Notes under the pieces: generated by a model
Database searches by the model: none
Seen by the model: the letters and a program-made list of their open reading frames with translations, nothing else
Told to the model about the DNA's origin: nothing
Assembly: GCA_944472155.2 (NCBI GenBank)
Contig: OX235277.1
Coordinates: 16,874,804-16,938,803 of the forward strand
Direction of reading: 5' to 3'
Source: Trichobilharzia szidati
Taxonomy: Eukaryota; Platyhelminthes; Trematoda; Strigeidida; Schistosomatidae
DNA length: 64,000 nucleotides
Made by a program: the position numbers and the translations under genes
Shown: positions 34,166-46,765 of the stretch, piece by piece
How the letters are laid out: each line of letters begins with the position of its first letter
Numbering within the stretch: the first letter of the stretch is position 1

Positions 34166-35060
34166 CTGCACTTTTGAATTCTGCACTATCCTGATGAATG
34201 TTCTTACTTCTCACTGAGATAGAGAGAGTGCTTATGGTATAACCTACTCCGATTCTTTACCTGGTTATATCAATCGTCAGTGAGAATCACTTAATGATTA
34301 TTTGCAATTGTTTTTTATTGATTGGTATTGTTGTTTACATGAAATGTATTTTGAATTATTTTTATTCTTTGTTGTTTTCAATGTAAGATGAACAGAGGGT
34401 TCATTGACATCTACTTACAGGATGAGAATAGAGAATGATCAACAAAGGGTGGAAAAGAAATCGATAATAATGTGTAAACAGCGCTGAAGTATAAAAGAGT
34501 AATTACTGCAGATCAAGTAAAATGTCAACAATCGTAATGGCTAGATTAGCATGAAATTTCACTCAAAGTGTGAAATGATACTACTTGCTGTTGATAATCA
34601 GTAGTGCAGTGTATATATTGAAGTATTTTCCATAATAATTATGATGTGAATTTTGAAAATAAATAATTGGTCGTGCAATTTGTGAAGTTTTCCATGAAAT
34701 AGATGAATCACAAATGGAGCAATGTAGAAATACTAAGATTTACAGGTTATCAGTGCCTCATGCAACAAACAGTCTGACGATTTGGATGAGAAGAGTTTGC
34801 TAGAAATTGTACTGAATTAAACAAACGTGACAAGTGGAATAATGCAGGAGTGAAATTATCAATGTCAGTCTACATAATACGAGAAGGATATACAAACTGA
34901 ATGCAAATAGACAAAGTTGGTTAGAGCCACATTAGGAATATGTCTGAGAATAGTTTAGCACAGATGGAGTGGTCGAACAAACTTAACTCTCTTCAAAGTT
35001 AATGAGCGACGGATACAAATTTCATTATTTCTACACCTCTTGTAGACTGATGAATCATTC
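34130..35060. repeat. partial third copy of duplication E region
   Basis: 34130-35060 matches about 50990-51960 in inverted orientation, and 34550-35060 matches 12950-13330 directly. No gene. Confidence 0.6.
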
Positions 35061-35132
35061 CGTTAATTTAAGCAGCTTTTTCCTAGAATGTGGGGTTGGT
35101 TGATGTAATATTGTAATCCTCACTTATTCATC

Positions 35133-35329
35133 GTGCGTCGGTGGCACAGAGGTTAGGACTCCCGCCGACCATGCACATCGTCCGGGGTTCGATCCCCTCC
35201 CGACGCACACTCGATATCAATGGTTGGCCTGCCAAATTGGGCTACCGATATCACATGGTGAAAATTCCATACTTGTAGCAGAAATACGGTGTGGAATCAA
35301 GCTATATTCAAAATTTAAAAAAAATAAAA
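35133..35329 (+). mobile_element. tRNA-derived SINE, tail type 2
   Basis: The head (35133-35208) is the best preserved in the window. GTGCGTC and GACGCAC can form a 7-bp acceptor-like stem; the A box (TGGCACAGAGG, 35142) and B box (GGTTCGATCCC, 35186) are intact. The body differs from tail type 1 and contains GGTTGGCCTGCCAAATTGGG, CTACCGATATC and GGTGTGGAATCAAGCT, ending in an A-rich tail. The same body occurs at 57279-57472 (minus). Confidence 0.75.
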
Positions 35330-35869
35330 TCAGCCATCTGGCTACTGTTTAACTTCAACTGGGCTTGTTGCTTTCATGCATTGTGTCAACTTCTAGTCTG
35401 AATATTTCGGAAATAAGACTTTACGCTCATGTATTTTTTCTTATGGATTGAGAAATGTTTTTATTGCCATTGCATATGCTGATTGCCTTTCCACTTCAAA
35501 AAACAGTCTTCTAGAAATCATCTGCTGTGTTTAGCTTTCCTCTCTCTCTCAGATATGCAAATAGTTGTAACAGAATAATTACAATGAATATGCAGAAGGA
35601 AGGAATCATAGCTACCTAAGTTGTGAAAATAATATGTATTTCTTCATTTCATCCACATCATTATTTTTGACTCTTTTATAAACAAACACCATCAAAACAA
35701 ATCATTTTTTCACAGTGAACAACTGATCTGTTTATTATTATTTGTTGAAATTATTTTCAATGTTCTCGTGTGTGATCTGTTTTGTTCATCCTCAGCATTA
35801 TGAAAACAGTACCATTTCTGATGAGGTGGAAATGAAGTTAACTTACATGAACAAACAAAAGACAAAATA

Positions 35870-36079
35870 ATGAAATGTACTACTCACATTTCAATAATAA
35901 AAACAAATACAAAATATTCTGTAAACAGTATGCACACTTTATCACAGTTTATACTCAGCTACTTAAAGTTAACAAATACTGATTTGGACTATGCGCATGT
36001 AAAATCAACAGAAGATTATTGCATTAATGGCAAAAGTACTATTAGACTGAATAAAAAAATGGCCTTGAAACATGGTTAA
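35870..36079 (+). CDS. short open frame, possible relative of 11.0-kb frame
   Basis: 69 codons containing LKLTNTDLDYAHVKSTEDY. The DLDYAHVKST part resembles CTYAHVASTDLD at 63.9 kb. It lies upstream of the plus-strand micro-exon gene copies on the same strand, as the other two do for theirs. The similarity is short and may be chance. Confidence 0.2.
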   Translation: MKCTTHISIIKTNTKYSVNSMHTLSQFILSYLKLTNTDLDYAHVKSTEDYCINGKSTIRLNKKMALKHG

Positions 36080-36390
36080 CAGCTCCTTCACAAATGATTA
36101 ATCTAATACTGAGAAAAAAAATAAGCTTGAGACAAGAAAAGTGAGCATCAGCTATTCTTGATGGTATTATATAAAGAACACTGACAGTGCGTGAAAGCCG
36201 GAGGCCTGCTTTTCGCAACAAAGCAAGTTTCTTTCGTCTATTCACATAAACTATGCAGTTCTTATCATTGTACGATTAGTGCTACTCAGATGAAGCACAG
36301 TGTTCCTGTAAATTACAGGACCGAAGTAGTTTGGTTAAACAGAAACAAAACACAGTCGTCTTGTTGTTATCGGCTATATTTAGACGTTAG

Positions 36391-36597
36391 TCATATTATT
36401 CTTCTATACATAGAGTTTAGAGCGGCCTCGTTTTTATCAAACGACTTCATATATGTTTGCATTTCGAAAAACATACGTCGTTTTAGGAATTGAAAATGCT
36501 GTTCCAGTGTTTCTGATGTCGTGATCATCTCATTCCTGGCGGAAAAGATTCGTCGCACATTCGATGTGAAATGTTCAAATAAATAATAGGAATTCAT
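36391..36597 (-). mobile_element. possible Penelope-like linker remnant
   Basis: The minus-strand frame includes SETLEQHFQFLKRRMFF and MKSFDKNEAALN, similar in layout to the helix-rich segment between reverse transcriptase and GIY-YIG domain in Penelope-like proteins. No catalytic motif is present, so the call is tentative. Confidence 0.25.
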
Positions 36598-36599
36598 GA

Positions 36600-37755
36600 T
36601 AATTTTGACGCATAAAATTCGGGTGACAAATTGCCCACATTTCTGTTTAAGTCTAAGGTAATATATTTTGAATGAAGGGATTCATGAGTGAACTTTTTCA
36701 ATATGCAAGGTCCATGTTGTTCTATAGTTCTGGCTAATCTCGATTCTGATCCCTAGGTTGATATGCACACTGTCTGTTTCTGAATAAGTTTATCGGAAGG
36801 GATTAAAATAATTCTCAGCAAACATTCATATTTCATAACACATAACAATGAAGTTAATTTTCTGCACAGATATTCATTATGCAAATGTTTATGCGTAAAT
36901 CTCCTGAAATACTGATAAATATATTTCCTTTATGAAATGATGGTGGAAAATATTATTATTATATTATATTACTACCCAGTCGATCATAATAGAAAGCATT
37001 AAATCATCAATCTCAAAGAGAAACGCCAACATGCAAGTAACATTCAAAAAGAATAAATAGAGGAGATTTGAAGATGCGAGCACCTGTCAGCTGTGATCAC
37101 AACGATGACATTGTACAGAAGAAGACATAAATAAAAAAGATGAATTTTATGAAAGATAAGCCAGTCAAAGCAACTAAATATGGAACTGAAATTATATCAC
37201 TTATATAATGACGCCTTGAGCAACAACAATTTTTCAATGAAATACATAGTGTCATATATTAATGGTTGGAAGACATGTATACAGGGCGATAAACCGCACT
37301 CCCACATATGTATAAGTGCATTATTATTGGAGAGGAATATGATTTGTATTCAGTAGTTTGAACGCCTAAATTATTTTATGGAAGACGTCGTGTTCTATTT
37401 ACACGATGAATTAATGTTGTAATAAATAGATAACTAGGATAACCCCTCGCCTAGCTGATTGATGTTTTTGTGTTGATGTCAATTTCGCTATCATTTCGCT
37501 GAGACAGAATCTGCTATCAGGCACCTTGTAGAAAAGTAAAGAAACACGACAATGACGAAAATGCAAGATGCAGCAGATGACATGACTACACAAGATTTTG
37601 AAATTTTGCGGAGTTAAAAGATGGTTGTTCTAATGATGGGTGATTTGTTCTGATAGAGTTTTCTTTAAGCGGAATATTGAAACCTAGTTAGTTACTTGAT
37701 GAGAAGAAAGCTGTTGAAAGGAACGCTTTGATCACTTCTGTCTATGTGAAAGAGT
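36600..37755. other. no recognisable gene
   Basis: AT-rich, without a supported frame or a noticed duplicate. Confidence 0.3.
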
Positions 37756-38084
37756 GTTTGTTCTACGCATCTGACTGCTATTTCTATTTCCATTTTCACT
37801 GCTGGTATACTTGTCATTGGTGAGCATAACAATGTTCCCAGTGATCATATTGTCTCATTTTTTTCACTACATTTTGTTTCTGAGTGAGTTTTATCAACTC
37901 ATAATTGATTAAAATCAACGTTGAAATAAAGCATTGAGGACCATCTCCAATAAAATGCAATCCATCTGTGAACTGAATAAATATGCGGAAAATATATATT
38001 TACTAAATATTTGCACATGTGATCAGTTCAAGTGTTGGTGATGTTCGCTACTTAATTGCCTCACTGTGAGAAATGGTTGGAATT
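37756..38084 (+). pseudogene. decayed micro-exon gene copy
   Basis: 37756-37819 is a 64-nt version of the signal-peptide exon (THLTAISISIFTAGILVI) ending ATTG|gtgagc, but the start codon reads GTT. About 250 bp on, 38070-38084 is a recognisable 15-nt exon (GAAATGGTTGGAATT) whose acceptor AG has become GA and whose donor is gtgcgt. The upstream TATA-like element is not recognisable. The copy is therefore dead, lying 2 kb upstream of the intact plus-strand copy at 39882. Confidence 0.55.
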
Positions 38085-39836
38085 GTGCGTTTAATACGGT
38101 TTTAAATGATTGGATTAACTCATTTTCTCCAGACTTTACTCCTCGGTATCAAGTTCATACTGGTTTATTTTTGACTTCACAAATGCGTTTTTACTTCAAC
38201 ATACGAGAAGAAATTAGAAATGAAACCTGAGAATAATAATAAAAACAGATGCTTTCATTATCCTCATAAAAAAAGGAATATTAATCTTATATGTGACATT
38301 TTTATCAAAGAACATATATCCATATGCATATTTGCGTTAAAATGCGGGTTAAAAAAATTGATACATAAGGTAGTTGCAGCTCCACTGATTCAAGTAACTG
38401 AGATAACAACAGTAAACTGAAAATACGAAATGAATAAATTGAAACTCTCTGCCTTGTGAAAATGGTCCTCCTGAGATTTGGAAAAACACCCAATACTGAC
38501 CTAACATTGTGTTCGTTTTCATCTTAGCCGAAAGCGTAATCAATTTTCACCTCATGCAGATTACAGAGAATTGAACAGCTTATACGCAAACTATAAAATA
38601 TATCATGTGCTGCAATCAACCCTACTTATTGTCAAATGTAATCTGAATCAACCTGTCTGTTATCAACGATTTCGCTTCTCTTTTGTAAGCCGTTCAAAAA
38701 GAATCTTACGATGAGCCTGTGAAAATTATTCAAATTCACTAATCTGAGTTGAACTCAAGTTAGGTTAGGTGAATAAGTTTTATGTTCGATAATCAAAGTG
38801 TACTGGCGCTTGAGAATGTAATTCTCAATAGATAACAGCATTATGAAGAAGAGCTTGATTCGACAACATACTTTGTGAAACGTCGCCGATGTAGGTTGAA
38901 ACTCCAAAAGTTGTGTCTTACGTAGGCTGAAAGTCACATATAATGACAGTGCAATAGTAGACTGATAAAAGGATGTCAGAAAACAATAAATATTCAAAAC
39001 CAGACAAAACATCGCATAGGGAAAAGAACCGGGTAAATCGGTGGAAAAAGTAGGTGTGATGACAAAATTGTCGATATTCTCAGTCTTCTGAAGAAAGGAC
39101 TAACCGTCAGATACGATCATCGAAGTGAAAACAACTTCGGTAACAGAACATGTGGGCAGAATTAAACCGAAATACAGTTGTCTAACAGAACTAAACTTTA
39201 CTTCAGGTCTGCAGTTGTTAACTCTCGATATTTTTCTCGTGGATATCAGAATCGATGTATTCTAAGTGTCAATAACGGGATAAGGAATATTTGCTGTAGC
39301 TAAGAAACTACTCTCCGGTACTCAAAATGCTGTAATTTGTACACAACAACTAACTTGATTTAAACACAAAGGTAAGTTGGAGATTCAATTATCGATCAAG
39401 TTTAAGCACACATGGCAATAAAATTACGTAGCAGCTTGTCCATATGCTTCCCAGTTGTCCACCATCTACACACTAAAAATGCAGTAACTTAGGTCGGTAT
39501 ACGATACACAAAACACTGTCGACAAGCAAACATCTAAGTCACAACAAGGAATTAATGTTGTCAAAAAACAAAACATTGAAATCTTTATTTTTTTTGTTTG
39601 AAAACTTAGTCGTCTCACGTGATTTGCATTGAAATCACATACACGGATGAGGAGATACTGAAACTATGATGTTTTGACGTGCTGCTTTTATCAATTTCCA
39701 CGTCAAATGCATGATCTATGCAGTATACGTGTAATAAATAAGATTGTTTTTTCCATTGAGTGACAACTTCGTTCTGATTGGACCTAACATCAAAACAATA
39801 CATAAATCTTTTTGATGTTTCCATGACAACTAAAGG
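38085..39836. other. intergenic, no recognisable gene
   Basis: Several short frames exist on both strands, none with a motif, splice context or duplicate. Confidence 0.3.
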
Positions 39837-39844
39837 TATTTAAA
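39837..39844 (+). promoter_or_regulatory. TATA-like element of plus-strand micro-exon gene
   Basis: TATTTAAA lies 38-45 nt before the ATG at 39882, the same arrangement as the TATTTAAG of the minus-strand copies. Confidence 0.5.
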
Positions 39845-39881
39845 GCAAAAGATTTTGGAGATCTCCATGTGTGATCAAAAA

Positions 39882-40220
39882 ATGGTTTCTCAGCGTTTGA
39901 TAGGAGTTATTTTTGCTGTCTGCATCGTCCGTGAACTGGTTGATGGTGAGTATACCCATTTTCCGAATTATGATATTACTTTCTTGCTTACTGAAAATTG
40001 TCGTTTCTGCATATGTTTAACCAAGCCGTGTGTAAATAAAACACGGCCGAAATGAATAAATGAGGACTATTTTTAATGGAATGAAATACAACTGTGGTCC
40101 TATTAAACAGAACGTACAGAATATATGTATGGATTGCACATAAAATTTGTAGAGTTTAGGTGTAGCTGATGTGATCTTTAATCTTTCATATATACTCTAT
40201 TGTAGGTAGCGGCACACAAA
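39882..40220 (+). CDS. micro-exon gene (MEG-like secreted protein), 5' exons
   Basis: Exon 1 runs 39882-39945: 64 nt, starting ATGGTTTCTCAG, with the hydrophobic core LIGVIFAVCIV of a signal peptide and GATG|gtgagt in phase 1. An in-frame ATG also exists at 39867, but the later one matches the position in the other copies and the TATA spacing. Exon 2 at 40206-40220 is 15 nt (GTAGCGGCACACAAA) between attgtag and gtgagttaaac, adding G-S-G-T-Q. Exon 1 has the same length as at 33081, yet its peptide differs, so this copy is more diverged. Later exons were not identified with confidence; candidates of the exon-2 type lie at 46751 and 47677. Confidence 0.7.
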
Positions 40221-41179
40221 GTGAGTTAAACTATGATATTTATTTGTCATAAAACATTTCTTGCGTTCACGTCTGAAATGAGCTAGTTCTGTTTTAACTC
40301 ATGCTTGAAACCAAGAACCCGTTTATTGTATGAAATCATTTTGAATACATTTTTGAAATGTATTCGGAATCTATCGAATAATTCCCGATGACACTGGCTT
40401 ACCGAATTTAGCACAAATGAATGTTCCTCAGAATAATTGTTTACAGGATGACCTATGCAGGTTAACATTGACAGGTGTTTTCGTTTTATGATTCAATTGT
40501 TCTTAGAATAATTTCGAGAAAGTGCGAAGCAAAGTATATAGAACTGAAGCAGACATGAATAGATTGACTGCATTGCTGTTCATTAGTTGTCAGTAGCCTA
40601 TAGATTCATTAAAAAAATATTTCTTCAATGAACATCAATGAGAAATTCGGTTAGACTATTCGTAAACGTAAGTCTGAATATATCAAGGTTACTCAATTGG
40701 TGCCTTAAGATATTGATATCACTCCTCAAAATTAAATAAGACAAAAGCGAGTCAGGCTCCGTTGTAAACACTGATTAACTAATGAACTGTGACTGGGAAG
40801 AAAGAACAATATCAACCAGCAAACCATGAAACAATCAAGACATTTTTTAGAAGGTAAGGAAGCTATTCTGCTGATAAAATACGCAGATTCCTGCATGGGA
40901 AAATATTACTAATCGTAATAATAGCTTGGGTGTTTGCTTTTGATGTAGTCGTATTCTGGGCTAAGTGATTTATTTATGAAACTTTTGTTGCCCTACTAGC
41001 CAACATCTTCTGCACATACTTAAATTTGAAGTGATCTCTTAGATTTTCTCCACGAGTTTATTTGTCATCTCTCCTGATAACCTTCATCGCGTTTGGCTGT
41101 ATGTTTCCATACCCTGTAGATTACGCAAATTTGTAGTCATCGTTTCCTTATCCTGAAGTGTGTCCCCATATGTGTGAGA

Positions 41180-42610
41180 TTTCCTTCCTTTTGATTAGTA
41201 AATGTCGTCAATGACGATGTGTCTATTGATTGACGATTCACTGAAATATCAGGCTCCCAGACATTCTCCGACAATCTTGGTGTTTTCTCTGTTTAATATT
41301 TGAACGCTATCACAGTCGAAATGATGTCAGTGTTTGTCTTTATGAACATAAATTTTGGAGTGGATGTTATGTCTTTGACGGCTTGTTTATATTCTTGGAT
41401 ACGAAGTCGAAGGAGACGTCCACTTTGGCCAATGTAGTGATTTTCGTAGTCATTGAAACCTTTATTGTAGATGATTTTGGTTTTATCTTGTTACGCGTTA
41501 AAGTATTTTGACTGACACAGAGATTGGTGAAGTGATTTTACTTTTCTGTCTGCAACATGAATTTCCAAAGGATTGAAGATGCTCGCAGAGCTTTCTGCAA
41601 TGTCCTTTAAAAACTATAGGGCGATTTATCTCCTGCTTTTCATGGAGGTCTATGATTTGGAAGGTTGGCTTAGGGTATACGTTTTTTGATGAAATCACGT
41701 GAATATCTATTCCTTAGCAAGACGTTTATGAAATAACTTTCTGCAATTTTCCTTACAGTGGGTGTGCTGTGATGAGTCCTAGGTATCTTGGATAGTGTTT
41801 GTATAGCATTTCATTTGTGTGTAATGGGATCGTCGCCGTTGTAATTCATTAGTTGGTCTGTGAGAGTATATGTTCTATAAACTTTGGTTTCCCATTCTTT
41901 TGTGGTTGTTCGCTTGACTTAGACGTCCAAAAATAGGATTTTGCTCTCGGATTCTACTTTAGTTGCAAATTTGATGTCGTTGATGATGATAATTATTGAG
42001 TTGTGAGGTTTTTTACTCGTTTTGTATTGGGGAATGCAAATGTGTCATTTACGTAACGTATCCAAATTTAGGGTTTGATCTTTGGAAGGATCGTGTTTTT
42101 GATTCTTTGCGTCACAGCTTTTGCACTCAAACCTCATATCAGCGAATCCATGGGTGTTTCTTTAATTTGTTCAAATATTTGCCCGTTGAAGTGAAATTAC
42201 GTCGTTAAGAATAGGTTTATGTATTTCATGTAATTTTGTGTTGCATTTTTGATGATTATGGGAGGTGTTCGACGTTGCTGAGCAACTCCTCCATGGTTTC
42301 TTTTGTAAATTTCTGTCCAATCGAGTAACAGATTACTGTGACTTCGAAGAATACCATAAATTCTCAGTCATCTACTCGCATGTCTCTGATTTTCTGCAGA
42401 AATCGGATAGCAGATTTGATGGTATGATTGCAGGAATCCGTTAGCTGTTTCAATTTTCTATATAGTTCTTCGGAGAAATTGTATGTGGCGGTTCCTGATA
42501 TGATTGCAGCTGGTCTTAGTGGGATATTTAGTCTGCGTATTTTCGGCATATCGTAGAAACGGTGTAAGACGTTTACGTTGGATTTAATTCGCATTCGATC
42601 TTACTTTGTG
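41180..42610 (-). mobile_element. Penelope-like element, reverse transcriptase to endonuclease
   Basis: This is the longest Penelope-like stretch. From 42594 the minus strand reads VNVLHRFYDMPKIRRLNIPL, GTATYNFSEELYRKLKQL, then an altered motif A (FFEVTVICYSIGQKF, with the catalytic Asp replaced by Glu). A GIY-YIG block, NDYENHYIGQSGRLLRLRI, follows at about 41.45-41.39 kb, and a C-terminal block with VQILNRENTKIVGECL and ESSINRHIVIDD at about 41.28-41.19 kb. Several stops and frame changes occur between blocks. No terminal repeats were recognised. Confidence 0.75.
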
Positions 42611-43540
42611 ATCTGATCCGTCTGATGAGCTAAACAATCCTAACATTGGTCAAACTGAGAGAAAACAACACGTACAACTTAACATTAAAGAACAAAAGGC
42701 CCTGAAATAGATGAAAAAAAATCAAAATTCGACACACAATATATCTAAAAGTTCACTTCAAATTAAAGATTACGCAGAGGATGTTACGAAGTAGGGCAAT
42801 GATAGTTTCATAATTAAACAATCCAGCTCAGGAAACAGAAGTGCACCAAATTCGCATTACACAGCATTAAATAATCCTGAAGCAAATCTACTCAGATTCA
42901 TGATCTCAAGGAGAATAAACTTGAATATGAATTGAGATCATACCATTAACTAGTTTACCGCTGTGTATCTCACCGCCAGCAAATCGGAAAATAATTCTTA
43001 GTTTATTATATAGTTCAATGTAGGTTGATAAACACACAATAGCCTGAATAGGTTCATTAGCAAGAACGATTCAAACATGGATAGTAGATCTGATATTGTT
43101 GAGTAAATTCGCCAAGTTTTCTGCATAACCATGAAAACGCGACATTTCAGAAAGTAAAGATGTTTTTCTCATATTCGAGCCTTAATAATATTATCCTCCA
43201 TAATGGGCAGCTTCTCAGCTAACAACCTACCTAATACTTATCAGAAATCTTAACTTCTTTTAGTAGTTCATTTCTTTTGCACAGTGTAGTCATGAGAATA
43301 TGCAAATATTTACGTGTTTGCACGCAAACTTCCAATAACTCACTGGTAGTCTAATTCATTATCATTCAATGAGTTCATCAAGCTGTACAGAATGACGAAG
43401 TGTGTGATCAGTTTACAGACCGCATTTTTACTACGATTTTGTTAACAAAGTAAAAATAGAGGATTGTTTACTCTCAGTCGACGTGGTGCTGTGGTATATA
43501 GCTTAATTTTGAAACTAAATTGACTTAATTTTTACAATAT

Positions 43541-44370
43541 GGCAATTTGTTTTCACACTCAGCACGATGAAGCAATGTAGCATACATCTTAATATTCATG
43601 TCATGAATTAAAAACAGCATCATTGAAAATGATTTGATGAATAAACAATAACAAGATCAAGAATAATAATAATAAGGTGATTTGTAGGCGGTAGCTAATG
43701 GACTTTAGTTAAATCAACAAGAGTTGTTTATAGTGAATTAATGTATTCATGCGTTTATTTTGTGGAGTTAGTTTTGAAAAATGAGAAAGGTTTCACAATG
43801 TATTACGCTCTGCAGTCTACACGGCTTCACTAACTAGCAATGGAACATTAATGTACATGTTTATGAGAAGAACTAGGAATCATTATCAATGGAAATGATT
43901 CTATGAATAAACAATGAATGAATGCATGAATGCGTAAATTTGGTTATCTTTGAAAGGAGTAATGAAATTATGATTAGCGTGCGAAAGATTTCTCTGTGTG
44001 TTACGTATTGTGATAGACACGGCTTCACTAACTAGGATTCCTTCCATGTACATCAGTATCTCAATGCAGGAAATCCTAGTTAGTGAAGCCGTGTAGACAG
44101 CAGAGCATAATACACAGTGAAACCTTCTTTCTCACTTTTCAAAACTGACTCCATCAAATAAACACATTCATCATAAACAACTCTTGTTGATTTAACTAAA
44201 GTCCATTAGCTACCACCTACAAATTATATTATTATAATGACTATTATTCTTGATTTTGTTATTGTTTATTCATTAAATCATTTCCAATGATGCTGATTTT
44301 TAATTCATGACATAAACATTAAGATGTATGCTACATTGCTTCATCGTGCTGAGTGTGAAAACAAAATGCC
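43541..44370. repeat. large foldback with nested inner repeat
   Basis: Arms 43541-43837 and 44076-44370 are inverted copies of about 295 bp (shared GATGAAGCAATGTAGCATAC and CAACTCTTGTTGATTTAAC on opposite strands). The spacer contains a third, direct partial copy ending at about 44036. CACGGCTTCACTAACTAGGA at 44018 faces its own complement at 44069-44093 across about 35 bp. No coding capacity. Confidence 0.65.
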
Positions 44371-44559
44371 GTATAGTTGAAAGAGAATCACGCTGACTAT
44401 AGAGATAAACTATATATCACACCACTGAGACTACTGAAAGAAAACAATCTTGTATTGACAATTCAATAACAAAAATAAAAATTATCATGGTAATAATGAA
44501 TTCTGTAAACTGAACACACACGTTCTCATTGTTTACAGCCATGCTTCTCAAGCTAGAAA

Positions 44560-45240
44560 TATTAATTTGGTCTTTTGTGAACAAATAAGCAACAGAAGAA
44601 AGGTAATTTGGTTGATAATGAGAAAAATAGAAGCATGTAGACTAAAGCTAATCTCCATCTCTATTTCGTGAACATACTGTATCAGCAAAATCAACTATCT
44701 AAATAAGGTCAGAACTCTTAGTAAAATTTTAGTTCATCACTAGAAGAGAAGTGTTCTCACATGCGGGATTGCATTACTCATACATATGAGTGAATAATAC
44801 ATCAGATAACTGAAATGTTAAATTTTCCTGGTAACACATCCAACTTGGAGAATTCACTTCACAAAAGCAGATCGACTTTCTATTTCTTATCAATGTTTGA
44901 TACGTTGTTACATCTGAAGATAAGAAATACTGATTTGGTCTTTTGTGCATATGTCCAAGTAACAAAAGATGGTTATTTAGACTATTGGTGACAATAACAG
45001 ATGTATGCGTATAATCAATAATCTCTTACACTATTCTTTAGAAGACATTGCTTCAACAAAATAAACTATCAAAATTATGTGTGATTTGTGATGAATATAG
45101 TGCTTTGTGACCAGATGGGCCGAAGCTGTCCGACATGCAAGATGGTATTACGTAAATACATGGGTGAATACTACATAAAATTCCAGAAATGTTTAATTGT
45201 CCTAGATCGACTTTCCATTCATCATCGATGTTTTATTACT
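44560..45240. repeat. two-unit direct repeat of about 370 bp
   Basis: 44560-44890 and 44930-45240 share ATTTGGTCTTTTGTG near their starts and the series tgaataatac, gaaatgttaa, ttttcct or ttgtcct near their ends. No gene recognised. The arrangement resembles the exon-bearing duplication at 46.3 kb but no micro-exon was identified. Confidence 0.45.
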
Positions 45241-46750
45241 TGGTGGTAGTAGAGTAAAATTTTCGGTTTTGCTGTGACTGTGAGAACCTGGTTGTTGAGT
45301 CCTAAACGAATTAAGCAAACAACTAGCACTTTTCTTTATCTTCCCATATTTTGTCAAGAATGGAATAGAATTCACGTTCACATTTTAACTGCATGCTGCT
45401 CGTAATTCCACACATTATTATTTTCATTGCTATCAGGGAAAAAATGACTGGTTATTATGATGAAAGCAAGAGATCTTTATTTAACTCTTGTAATCATGAT
45501 ATCACGCGTAAAAGGAAAGAATTCTTGAGTCGAGATATGCTCTCATATCGAAATATGTATTGATAGTCTAAATAATCTGATTGTTCTTGCAGAATTTTTA
45601 AAGTGAATTGTTCTTCTCAGGATTTGATATGTGAAAAACTGAGAAAGTGTTTTTATCGTTTAGCAGTATGCAGCTACATCACTGTTGGAAATAATTCAGC
45701 AATAGCTGCCGTGAACAGCTGTGTTTCTCACTTCACTCTTTGAGAGGAGTATATTTATTTTACTTAGTTACTTGTTGGCTGATAGCAAGTGAAATCTGAC
45801 CACATAGCCAACCAAAAAATAATCCGAATAAAGTGTTCGACTGAATCTTGATTTGATACGTGAACTCTGCATTAAATAAGGATAAAAATGATGTCAGTAT
45901 ATCAGAATAATTTCATCACCTGACATCTAGTCATGTCTTGTTCATCTTCGCGTACATATATCAATTGGCAGAATGCTTCACTATAATGTGAAATGAAAAT
46001 TTACTGCTGAATACATTAGTCGGATATGTGTCTCTTCATGTATATATACACATATATATTGAACTACTTATAAGATTAATATTCTCAGTAATATTCGTAT
46101 GTTTCACATACTGGGCAGTTCATCATGGCAGAATAGTAAATGATTTTTAAATTAGGAATATTGGCTGTCAATGTAGCTTCATTCAGGCATTATTAATCTT
46201 TGTATATTGCTTATTATCCATTGTACATATAATGTAATTGGTGTATACGGAATAAAAAATAGGCTCAACAGTATGAATTTGCAGAATGACAAGATCAGAT
46301 TAAACAATGTCCGGCAGACGGTGACATATAAATTAAATATTTGCAGCAGATGTGAAACAAATATATACCAGAGAAATTGCTTAAGATGAAAAAAAGCAAA
46401 GTTTACCTATGAGGTCAGATAACCATGCATTGACAAAAACAAATAAAATTTGGTCATGATGCGAATAATCTCAAAGATTAAAATGGTACAATTGAGAGTG
46501 AGACACAATAGAAACAAAAAACAAAAAAAGGAAACCCAACCACAACGAAAGAGATTCAGGCATCAAGACAATATTTGGAAAAACATAGAACTGATATGCC
46601 ATCTGATTGAGCATACAAGAGGAACAACCTCATTAGAGTTCGATAACACCACAAAAAGAAAGTTGTATAACGTAAAAAAGGAGTAAGTTTTTGGTTGATA
46701 AAATTGGCTCGTTTCACATCTTTAATTATTTTATTTATGCGTCATTGTAG

Positions 46751-46765
46751 GAAGCAGTTCAGCTG
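46751..46765 (+). CDS. 15-nt micro-exon
   Basis: GAAGCAGTTCAGCTG between gtcattgtag and gtgagttaaac. In phase 1 it reads G-S-S-S-A. The acceptor, donor and the TTAAAC just inside the intron match exon 2 of the copies at 9.84, 32.7, 40.2 and 62.7 kb. It may be a later exon of the gene at 39882 or exon 2 of a copy whose first exon was not found. Confidence 0.5.

Noticed and set aside
40447..40474. Possible third exon of the 39882 gene (28 nt after ttgtttacag)
   Set aside because: In the required phase it begins with a stop (GA|TGA), and its length is not a multiple of three.
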